Source: a virus. Taken from it: a stretch of 43,616 nt of DNA. Positions 14,082 to 20,211 of this stretch are shown piece after piece. Position 1 is the first letter of the stretch, and every line of letters begins with the position of its first letter. The notes under the pieces are model-generated. The model worked only from the letters and a program-made list of their open reading frames with translations. It ran no database searches and was not told the DNA's origin. The position numbers and the translations under genes are program-made. The DNA lies in the IMG/VR virus record IMGVR_UViG_3300026557_000082, positions 1-43,616 of that record; one strand, 5' to 3'.

Positions 14082-14930
14082 CTACTTTCCTACCGTCTGG
14101 ATAACCCAAAAATCACTTGACAATCCGCTATCTAGTAAGTACGCATAGGGCAAGTACACATATCCTCCATCGCCAAATCCGCTTCCCCACGAATTCCTCA
14201 CGATGAATTGTAAATCACTATCTTGATAGCCCAAACAGAGTAAAGCGTGTCCTCCCAACAATTGCTCATTATTCTTTGGTAGTGGTACCATGCCTGTATC
14301 TGCTACTGCTTGACTCTCAAAGCTCTGATAGACGCTAATGCCTATAACGAACGGTAAATTTTGAGCCAAGCAGTTCTTCATGACAGTGAGATTTTGAGCA
14401 ACACTTTGGTACTTGAGTGCTCGATCCGTCTTTGCATCCACATAGGCTTGGGCAGTCGGTTTGGATGCGAACTGAGAGATGTCATAGGGCCATTCGCTTT
14501 CAGGACAATCTCCCTGTTTAGCAGCTGCCTTGATAGAGTCCCTGATCGTCGCGCCGGAGTCCACTCCCTTTTGCATCCATGATCGGCTGTTGTAGTAGAG
14601 GAAGAGGTGCGACGTGACAAAATCTTGCAGTCCTTCTTTCCTGCGTCCAAAGCGAATGGCCGCGCCTGTGGCAAAAGCCGTGCAGGAGCCCAAATTCAAC
14701 TGGTCTTCAATTGGTGAGTCCTGCAGACGCAGATCAACTGCAGATGGTAGCGTTAGTCCCTCACGTACAGCAAACGCATGATCTCGATGGTCGGGTAACT
14801 GTGGCATCCAGCCATATGCATGTGTAGCACTCAAATCCTTATTCCTCTTTCTTCCAGAGTCAGCGCGTTTCTTGCGCCATCTGCCATTGCGGTTTCTAGC
14901 GCGTTCACGCTTTCTGACATGCGGTGTCAA
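14082..14930 (-). CDS. Papain-family (C1) cysteine protease
   Basis: The classic C1 residues are visible: the oxyanion Gln and nucleophile Cys in DQLNLGSCTAF, the His in GGHALLCLGY, and the Asn in IVRNSWGSGFGDGGYVYLP. A lysine/arginine-rich stretch of about 30 residues precedes the domain, as in a basic propeptide or targeting region; there is no signal peptide. TTG 14930 is preferred because AAGGAG lies six bases upstream. In-frame ATGs at 14978 and 15062 lack ribosome sites, and the longer frame would cross the divergent promoter and the palindrome at 14943. Possible roles are host takeover, head maturation or lysis; its isolated position favours an accessory cargo gene. Confidence 0.8.
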   Translation of the reverse strand: MTPHVRKRERARNRNGRWRKKRADSGRKRNKDLSATHAYGWMPQLPDHRDHAFAVREGLTLPSAVDLRLQDSPIEDQLNLGSCTAFATGAAIRFGRRKEGLQDFVTSHLFLYYNSRSWMQKGVDSGATIRDSIKAAAKQGDCPESEWPYDISQFASKPTAQAYVDAKTDRALKYQSVAQNLTVMKNCLAQNLPFVIGISVYQSFESQAVADTGMVPLPKNNEQLLGGHALLCLGYQDSDLQFIVRNSWGSGFGDGGYVYLPYAYLLDSGLSSDFWVIQTVGK

Positions 14931-14942
14931 ATTTCTCTCCTT

Positions 14943-14958
14943 CCACCTTGCAGGGTGG
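14943..14958. repeat. Near-perfect copy of dispersed palindrome
   Basis: CCACCTTGCAGGGTGG lies just upstream of the preferred protease start; AAGGAG follows it on the minus strand. If a longer protease frame is used, it is read as HPARW. Confidence 0.65.
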
Positions 14959-15009
14959 TATCTCTCAGTATAGAGCATGTTGCTGTGTGCGTGAATACTC
15001 TCGGGACTA

Positions 15010-15038
15010 TTGACAAGTGAACTGTAGTAGTCTATAAT
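15010..15038 (+). promoter_or_regulatory. Perfect sigma-70 consensus promoter
   Basis: TTGACA (15010-15015), a spacer of exactly 17 bases, then TATAAT (15033-15038). Transcription would begin near 15045, and the ribosome site AAAGGAGGTG follows at 15047, giving a very short leader. It drives the RHH and ORF6N genes. Confidence 0.85.
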
Positions 15039-15060
15039 AATTTCAGAAAGGAGGTGCTTC

Positions 15061-15243
15061 ATGAAAAAAGGAAGCGGAAAGGACTACTACCAGATCTCCA
15101 TTCGCTTTTTGCCCGACGAGGGTAAACAGATACAGCAATTAGCAACGGTCAACGGGAGATCTTTTAGTAAGGAAGTTCTTCGTTTAGTAAAAGCGCAATT
15201 AGCGCTTGAACAACAAAAGGGAGCCGACGAAAACGGCTCCTAA
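15061..15243 (+). CDS. Ribbon-helix-helix DNA-binding protein
   Basis: The 60-residue protein has the Arc/MetJ-like layout: a short beta strand (YYQISIRF), helix A (PDEGKQIQQLATVNG), and helix B (SFSKEVLRLVKAQLAL). Such proteins bind operators as dimers through the strand. ATG 15061 is preceded by a near-perfect AAAGGAGGTG and a consensus promoter, so expression should be high unless it represses itself. It is followed by the ORF6N gene 11 bases later. Candidate repressor of this two-gene operon. Confidence 0.8.
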   Translation: MKKGSGKDYYQISIRFLPDEGKQIQQLATVNGRSFSKEVLRLVKAQLALEQQKGADENGS

Positions 15244-15254
15244 GAAAGGTAAAC

Positions 15255-15911
15255 ATGTTAGATCGACTTTCACCAGTAGTATACAGTGATCAGAGAATTC
15301 TGACAACAGCACAAATTGCTGAGTCGTATGGGACTGATGAGAAAATCATCAGAAAGAATTTTGAACGTAACCAGGACCATTACACATTAGGGAAACATTA
15401 CTTCGTCTTAGAAGGAGAGGAATTAAAGAAGTTCAAAGAGGCAACGCGTCAAATTGACGTGACCCTTAAATTTGCTTCTATCCTTTACTTGTGGACAAAG
15501 AAGGGAGCATTCTTGCATGCCAAGTCACTTAATACTGACAAAGCTTGGGAATTGTATGAACAGTTAACGGACTTTTACTTTGATCAGCAAGAGTCCACTC
15601 AGCTAGTTCAACAGCCCGCCCGCTATTCTCAAACACTGCAAGGGCTAGCTCTTTACCAATTGCTAGGCAATCCTGCTGATCTTCGGGACACTATTATTGT
15701 TCTGGAGAGTGAAATGAGTAGTCTGGAGGAAAATCTTGCATACTTGCGGGAAAACGAGCGTCGGCTTTATCCTGATCAGAAGAGACAAAGAAAAACGCAT
15801 TGCGTTCACGGCCATCCATACGATGGAGGAAATGCTTACGTTGATGCTGATGGATATCGAGAATGTAGGATATGCAGAAGTATGATGGTAAATCGACATC
15901 GTGAGAAATAG
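15255..15911 (+). CDS. ORF6N-domain protein with C-terminal zinc knuckle
   Basis: Residues 8-90 match the ORF6N domain of phage antirepressor-type proteins (VVYSDQRILTTAQIAESYG, then NFERNQDHYTLGKHYF and LKFASILYLWTKKG). A coiled-coil segment (residues 145-170) leads to a zinc site of CVHGHPY (183-189) and CRIC (204-207), resembling the HNH-like knuckle seen in phage proteins but without a clear catalytic pair. DNA binding and regulation are the likely role. It shares the strong promoter with the RHH gene and ends in a terminator. Confidence 0.78.
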   Translation: MLDRLSPVVYSDQRILTTAQIAESYGTDEKIIRKNFERNQDHYTLGKHYFVLEGEELKKFKEATRQIDVTLKFASILYLWTKKGAFLHAKSLNTDKAWELYEQLTDFYFDQQESTQLVQQPARYSQTLQGLALYQLLGNPADLRDTIIVLESEMSSLEENLAYLRENERRLYPDQKRQRKTHCVHGHPYDGGNAYVDADGYRECRICRSMMVNRHREK

Positions 15912-15927
15912 TCAATTGCGGTGTGTT

Positions 15928-15958
15928 AAGGACCTGGAAACATATCCAGGTCCTTTTT
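15928..15958 (+). terminator. Intrinsic terminator between convergent units
   Basis: AAGGACCTGGA (15928-15938) and TCCAGGTCCTT (15945-15955) form an 11-base stem followed by TTT on the plus strand. It also lies at the end of the leftward late operon, but the minus strand has only a weak T-run. Confidence 0.85.
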
Positions 15959-16204
15959 CTATTTCACAATAATAATCTGATGCACCAGCATTAACGCGAC
16001 ATTTCCGATCGTGCACGAAGCCAGCGCTAGGAATATTCCAATGCCGAGCGCTATGCTTCCAGGTTTTTCTATGCGGATTTCTACCGGAATGTAAACGAGT
16101 GGCGATTTTCGTTCTGTCCCTGGAAGCTTGATCTTCTTGACATTTGGATGCGTGTCAATGGATTCAATACTTGGCATCGTGGTTATTTTATCAATGTCCA
16201 TCAT
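15959..16204 (-). CDS. Membrane-anchored protein of lysis cassette
   Basis: The start at 16204 has AGGAG seven bases upstream; a second ATG follows at once. The 81-residue product has a soluble N-terminal half and one hydrophobic C-terminal helix (SIALGIGIFLALASCTIGN). It is the last gene of the late operon, overlapping the gene before it by ATGA. It may be an antiholin or envelope accessory protein, but no family is recognised. Confidence 0.6.
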   Translation of the reverse strand: MMDIDKITTMPSIESIDTHPNVKKIKLPGTERKSPLVYIPVEIRIEKPGSIALGIGIFLALASCTIGNVALMLVHQIIIVK

Positions 16205-16557
16205 CCACTTGCTCCTGAACTCATGGGTGGAATATTATCCACAATTGTTTTCACCGTTGTGTACGTTTTCTCCAATGTTTGCGTTTGCGTTGCGATGTAC
16301 TCCGCGTACGTTCTCAGAAATTGAGAAATCAGCACAACCTTGTCCGATCCGGCTTGTGCTGAGTTCACTTGCCCGATCAGATTGAACGCATCAGGATAAA
16401 ATTGGTTCTTCTGGATCTTTGCAATATCATCCTGAGCATTGCGGCGTTTGCGTAGGAGCACTAACGCCTGATCGAAGTTTGCCGACGTAAGAGGACCCAA
16501 CGCTGTGAGAGCCGTCTCTGCATCAATAATGTCCTGTTGGTCTGACGCAAGAGTCAC
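16201..16557 (-). CDS. Hypothetical helical protein of lysis cassette
   Basis: This 118-residue, mostly helical protein (LLRKRRNAQDDIAKIQ, FLRTYAEYIATQTQTLEKTY) lacks a membrane span. It overlaps both neighbours by ATGA, between a holin and a membrane protein. It could be a cytoplasmic partner of the holin; function unknown. Confidence 0.6.
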   Translation of the reverse strand: MTLASDQQDIIDAETALTALGPLTSANFDQALVLLRKRRNAQDDIAKIQKNQFYPDAFNLIGQVNSAQAGSDKVVLISQFLRTYAEYIATQTQTLEKTYTTVKTIVDNIPPMSSGASG

Positions 16558-16883
16558 GCTGACTTACCCCCTTGCAAGGTGGACTTGGGCAATGCTTGTA
16601 CAGCGGCCTCTATAAATGCTGAGATAACAGCATCGGAAGGAAGAGGCAAATTAAATGCCTTAAAAAAGCCTTTCACTGCCTCCATGGCAAACGCTTTCTT
16701 CTGCTCATCTGTTTGGCCTGCAAATTTCTGCTCTACCATGGCAACCGCTTTTTCGGCAAAGACCGTGATGTATGCTCTCTGCTGTCCTGGAATATGGACA
16801 GAGAAAAGATGCCAGAAGTATCCAATGATAATCAAGACAGTTGGCACAACGTATGGAGCAATAGATGTAACAAGTGCGTTCAT
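16554..16883 (-). CDS. LL-H-type holin, copy 1
   Basis: The 109-residue protein has one N-terminal membrane span (APYVVPTVLIIIGYFWHLF) followed by an amphipathic helical region (FAEKAVAMVEQKF, ...EAVKGFFKAFNLPLPSDAVISAFIEAAV). This matches the phage holin LL-H family layout. The very C-terminus is a palindrome copy read as KSTLQGGKSA. Holins make the lesion that releases or activates the lysin. A second member lies at 17689-18018. Confidence 0.78.
   Translation of the reverse strand: MNALVTSIAPYVVPTVLIIIGYFWHLFSVHIPGQQRAYITVFAEKAVAMVEQKFAGQTDEQKKAFAMEAVKGFFKAFNLPLPSDAVISAFIEAAVQALPKSTLQGGKSA
16567..16582. repeat. Dispersed CCTTGCAAGG palindrome
   Basis: CCCCCTTGCAAGGTGG encodes the last residues of the first holin (STLQGG on the minus strand), where an added tail is least harmful. 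Confidence 0.75.
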
Positions 16884-17329
16884 GATAGGTTTCCTTTCTG
16901 AATAAGCTCTATGAGCATGTTGGTTTGTTTCAGCAATTCAGCATCTTGCTCATATAAATGCTGAATAAGCTGTCGTGTTTCTTCCTCTCCTTTTAGATTG
17001 ATTTGGTAATCGTGCTCTGCTGCTAGTCGATCCTTTGATGCTTGACGATTTTGCGACATCAGAATGATAGGAGTAGCAAATGCAGCTTGAAATGATAAGG
17101 CAAGATTGAGAAGAATATAAGGATATCCATCCCAATGAACAATAAGAGCAATGGAATTAAGAATAATCCACAAAACAAGAAGGACGCCTTGCGTAATAAT
17201 AAATGCCCACGATCCCATGGTTGACGCAACTTTGTCGGATACTTTATCGCCCAATCCCATTTGATCATCATGCTCCGTGTTGATATTCTTTATCCTGTAT
17301 CGATGGGTAGTATGTTCAAAAAGTTTCAT
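16880..17329 (-). CDS. DUF1003 membrane protein
   Basis: The 149-residue protein closely fits DUF1003: GLGDKVSDKVASTMGSW, a first span (FIITQGVLLVLWIILNS), WDGYPYILLNLALSFQAAF as the second span, and SQNRQASKDRLAAEHDYQ after it. Bacterial relatives are integral membrane proteins of unclear function. Finding one inside a phage lysis cassette, coupled by ATGA overlaps to genes on both sides, suggests a holin-like or envelope-modifying role, but that is inference. Confidence 0.85.
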   Translation of the reverse strand: MKLFEHTTHRYRIKNINTEHDDQMGLGDKVSDKVASTMGSWAFIITQGVLLVLWIILNSIALIVHWDGYPYILLNLALSFQAAFATPIILMSQNRQASKDRLAAEHDYQINLKGEEETRQLIQHLYEQDAELLKQTNMLIELIQKGNLS

Positions 17330-17679
17330 ATTTCGTTCTCCTCGTTATGAATACGAATAGTCGTACTTCTCTTGTTGTCGTTGATGTCAATTGCATCGTC
17401 TGAAATGGTGATGAGAAGACCTCTTCTCTCTAATGCAATGCGGATTGTCTCTATAGTTCTCTTCAATCTCGTATTGTCTTTTGTGATGTCCTCTGTCTTT
17501 CTGCGCAGTGACTCTATTTCTTGTTGCATTGCGAGTATTGCATCATTTTGTGCTTTATTTGTATCATCTCCAACCTTGCTTTTTGCCATTGATCGAGATG
17601 CCATATAAGCAACAAAAATAGAAATAACAAAGCTGACAAGTCCAACGTTTGCATTCAATCCTTGAATAATTGCGTTCAC
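17326..17679 (-). CDS. Membrane-anchored coiled-coil protein
   Basis: Residues 12-30 form one membrane span (VGLVSFVISIFVAYMASR), followed by a long coiled coil (MQQEIESLRRKTEDITKDN...) and a short beta-rich end (GLLITISDDAIDI). The shape resembles spanin- or haemolysin XhlA-like envelope accessories, though I cannot assign it. It overlaps the DUF1003 gene by ATGA. Confidence 0.6.
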   Translation of the reverse strand: MNAIIQGLNANVGLVSFVISIFVAYMASRSMAKSKVGDDTNKAQNDAILAMQQEIESLRRKTEDITKDNTRLKRTIETIRIALERRGLLITISDDAIDINDNKRSTTIRIHNEENEI

Positions 17680-17688
17680 AGTATCCCC

Positions 17689-18018
17689 CTAAGATGTAGG
17701 AGAATTATCCTTTGGAAGTAGAAACATTGCTGATTCTATCGCTGTATCCACTGCTCCATACGTTGGAGCAGGCAACTTGAAATATTGAAAAAGCTTCATT
17801 GCCTCAGTTATTGCAAGTTGCTTTTTTGCAGCATCACTCAAATCTTTGTTTTGCTGTTCTACCTTCCCTACAGCCATATGGGCGAACTGCTCTAATCTTG
17901 CCGCAATTTGATCGGGCATTTTCTGCTTTTGCAAGTTCGCAAGGTGTATAGAACCAAACACACCAAATGCAGTTCCAAACACGAATATAAGTGTGTTGAT
18001 TGTTTGTGCCCAATTCAT
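17689..18018 (-). CDS. LL-H-type holin, copy 2
   Basis: The 109-residue product has an N-terminal span (INTLIFVFGTAFGVFGS) and a helical tail with AHMAVGKVEQQNKDLSDAAKKQLAITEAMKLFQYFKLPAPTYGAVD split over two helices. It aligns along its length with the holin at 16554-16883 (shared VEQ, ...A..A...F..F.LP.P, A.E.A...LPK). The copies are diverged, so the duplication is old. Dual holins or a holin/antiholin pair would tune lysis timing. Confidence 0.75.
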   Translation of the reverse strand: MNWAQTINTLIFVFGTAFGVFGSIHLANLQKQKMPDQIAARLEQFAHMAVGKVEQQNKDLSDAAKKQLAITEAMKLFQYFKLPAPTYGAVDTAIESAMFLLPKDNSPTS

Positions 18019-18200
18019 ATTCTTGCTCCCAAGTCAACAAGCCATGCAAAAAAGAAAAACAAGGCAACAATGACGCAAAGTGCAAAGAAAAGCCATCGAT
18101 ACATTGTTGAAGGTCGGTAATTGCTATCTGCATAAATGGCAAAAATCACAAAAAAGGCAAAATCAACTAATGGGATTCCAAATCCATGCGGTAAGCTCAT
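18015..18200 (-). CDS. Two-span small membrane protein
   Basis: ATG 18200 is chosen because AAGGAG lies six bases upstream. The 61-residue product has two spans, LVDFAFFVIFAIYA and WLFFALCVIVALFFFFAWLV, separated by a short polar loop. It could be an additional holin of the two-span class. It overlaps the second holin by ATGA and is directly downstream of the lysin. Confidence 0.65.
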   Translation of the reverse strand: MSLPHGFGIPLVDFAFFVIFAIYADSNYRPSTMYRWLFFALCVIVALFFFFAWLVDLGARI

Positions 18201-18210
18201 TTCAATCTCC

Positions 18211-19458
18211 TTATTGAATTTGGGCAAGCCTCATAATGGTGTCAACATCATCTTTGATCGTTTGCCCTACGGTCTGAATTTGAGTAAGATTTGTCACGAT
18301 TGGGAGCGCTTTGAGTGCTGTTACCTCCCCTTGCAAGGCGGATACCTGATTGGTCAGTTGGGCGTTCTGGGTACTGAGTTGACCAATACGAGGGTCCATT
18401 CCTAGACCTTTGTCGATATGGAGCATGTACACGCGCCCACTACCAGGTGGGTTATCGATAATGTGATTAGGATCGAATATCAGCACGCCTCTCTCAAATG
18501 CCTGATAGACAATTCCAGGGCGATTTGGTACAGGAGTCTCTCCTGACAAGGGCAATCCTAGGTATGTCAATCCACAGAGCGCATTCCCGCCGTAGGATTG
18601 GTAGAAGGCAAGTATTTCCCCATGCAGAGTGAACTTGGTTTCTTTGCATGTCCATTGGCTAGAGTCGCCTGTGAAATGGCTAGCAACGGTACTATTAGTA
18701 AGATCTATCACGATAGGTTGGTCCTCCGATGGTTGAATAGTCTTGGGGAAAGCGGCTAGGATTTGGTCTAAGAGCGCCGAATTCTGTACAGCGGTTCCAT
18801 AGTGCCAAATCGATATAGCGGTATGGCCCTGGTCATGCGCCGCTTTAGCAATGCCCACAACATTGTTGGGTCCGACGCCCTGTGTCATTTCTAGCGTCGG
18901 CTGTAAGCACGCGGCTCCCGCAAACTGTACCCAACAACTTGCAAGAAAATCATCGTATTGTTGGGGCATGTAGGCATCCACACAGGGATTTAAGGCTTGG
19001 AGCACGCCTTGCCAATTCTGTTGTGTCGGATCAGCCCACGTACTTACCAAGAACACGCCTGGATACCCTTGCATCTGAGAACATAAGCGTTGTGCCCACG
19101 CGACTTGACTATTCCATTCCGTTTCAGCATCCATGCACACCACGCCGCTGTCATCCATAAGTAGCTTCAGCATGGTAATTTCACCATCCAAGAAGTTGTA
19201 AGTATCCCCATAGCTGTACGTGTAAGGGATGCAGCCAACACCCGATGTTTGCAGGACATTTTTGATTTGTCGGTAGCCATTCAACCCGCCATACCACCAA
19301 TTCCCACCGTCCGCCACTTTGAGCAAAAGCGACTGTATATCATGCGCCCGTGCAAATTGCGCCGCTTGTGTGAACTGTGAGAATGACCAATTGGCTGTTT
19401 CCGTGCCAAGAAATAGGATATGCTGACCCGTGACTTTTGCCACATCGGTACATGTCAT
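18211..19458 (-). CDS. Putative lysin / glycoside-hydrolase-like protein
   Basis: The N-terminal 230 residues look like a TIM-barrel hydrolase of the GH25-related kind: FLGTETANW at the start, an acidic DAE pair at 110-112 (VVCMDAETEW), YMPQQY, and ISIWHYG near the end. A second module (residues 250-350) with GLTYLGLPLSGE and YQAFERGVLIFDP resembles LGFP-like wall-binding repeats. The last 60 residues are a coiled coil carrying a palindrome copy read as SALQGEV. There is no signal peptide, so release would depend on the adjacent holins. Peptidoglycan hydrolysis is inferred. Confidence 0.68.
   Translation of the reverse strand: MTCTDVAKVTGQHILFLGTETANWSFSQFTQAAQFARAHDIQSLLLKVADGGNWWYGGLNGYRQIKNVLQTSGVGCIPYTYSYGDTYNFLDGEITMLKLLMDDSGVVCMDAETEWNSQVAWAQRLCSQMQGYPGVFLVSTWADPTQQNWQGVLQALNPCVDAYMPQQYDDFLASCWVQFAGAACLQPTLEMTQGVGPNNVVGIAKAAHDQGHTAISIWHYGTAVQNSALLDQILAAFPKTIQPSEDQPIVIDLTNSTVASHFTGDSSQWTCKETKFTLHGEILAFYQSYGGNALCGLTYLGLPLSGETPVPNRPGIVYQAFERGVLIFDPNHIIDNPPGSGRVYMLHIDKGLGMDPRIGQLSTQNAQLTNQVSALQGEVTALKALPIVTNLTQIQTVGQTIKDDVDTIMRLAQIQ
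18324..18342. repeat. Dispersed CCTTGCAAGG palindrome
   Basis: CTCCCCTTGCAAGGCGG lies in the coiled-coil coding part of the lysin gene, read as SALQGEV on the minus strand. Confidence 0.65.
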
Positions 19459-19787
19459 AATTCATTTTCCTCCATTTTTTCAATGTAGATTAAGGCTTGT
19501 CGTACTTTTTCAACAGCCTCATTGTGCAATGCTGCTCTTTCTTCTAAGCTTAAATCAAAAGGAACACAAATCTGAAAAGATGTTGAGAATTCGCCATTTG
19601 ACACATCTACCAATGACACATCTACTATTTCTAAATGCTTATCGGGATAATATTCTTCAAGTAAAGCTTGTGCAAGGGGAAGTTGAGAACTTATTATGCT
19701 ATTGCAAGCCTTGCCTAATATCTCCTTAGCATTTTCTAACTCTTGGTTTGATTTCCTGTAAGCCTTGATCAAACTTTTCTCTATCAC
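19455..19787 (-). CDS. Hypothetical protein
   Basis: GTG 19787 is preferred because AAAGGAG lies eight bases upstream; an open frame continues to 19832 without a ribosome site. The 110-residue product has a helical N-terminus (AYRKSNQELENAKEILG), a central beta segment (LEIVDVSLVDVSNGEFSTSF), and an acidic C-terminus. A TATACT box lies about 25 bases upstream, but its -35 is poor. It overlaps the lysin by ATGA. The function is unknown. Confidence 0.55.
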   Translation of the reverse strand: MIEKSLIKAYRKSNQELENAKEILGKACNSIISSQLPLAQALLEEYYPDKHLEIVDVSLVDVSNGEFSTSFQICVPFDLSLEERAALHNEAVEKVRQALIYIEKMEENEL

Positions 19788-19850
19788 TTTAGTTTCTCCT
19801 TTTATGGAACAGTATAGAGCACTATCGTGCAAATTGGAATATGGTCAGTA

Positions 19851-20207
19851 CTACACACCTGATGGTAAGGGCAAAATCACCAGTATCTTGGCGTTGCCAC
19901 TCCCATCATCTACATGGATAGGCAAGCCGCCCTTGGTTATGGTGATCCAAATCTGCCAACTCCCGGCGGTATCCACATCTCCAGCCTGAAACGTGTAACT
20001 TGCTTTGCCTGTATCATTGCTGTCTATGTTCCAAGCGCCTGTACACGTCTTAATAACATTTGTAGCTGCATTAAACAGCTTCATGGTGATAGTGGCACCT
20101 AAAATACTCATAAATCCATTTTTATGTGCCACATAGATACTAAATGGATTTCCAGTATCATTTTGGAAGATCGGGCTATAATCATCAACTGGAATTACTG
20201 TTGCCAT
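19851..20207 (-). CDS. BppU-like baseplate protein
   Basis: The 118-residue protein resembles the N-terminal domain of BppU upper-baseplate proteins: an opening strand pair, ATITMKLFNAATNVIKT, GKASYTFQAGDVDTAGSWQIWITIT, and a terminal ILVILPLPSGV strand. In lactococcal phages BppU connects receptor-binding proteins to the tail. Only the attachment domain is present, so it may act as an adaptor for the neighbouring fibre. GAGGAG lies upstream of ATG 20207. Confidence 0.65.
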   Translation of the reverse strand: MATVIPVDDYSPIFQNDTGNPFSIYVAHKNGFMSILGATITMKLFNAATNVIKTCTGAWNIDSNDTGKASYTFQAGDVDTAGSWQIWITITKGGLPIHVDDGSGNAKILVILPLPSGV

Positions 20208-20211
20208 AACA

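Noticed and set aside
14931-15062. N-terminal extension of the papain-like protease to ATG 15062
   Set aside because: It would cross the divergent consensus promoter and RHH start, and neither upstream ATG has a ribosome site; a TTG with AAGGAG is better placed.
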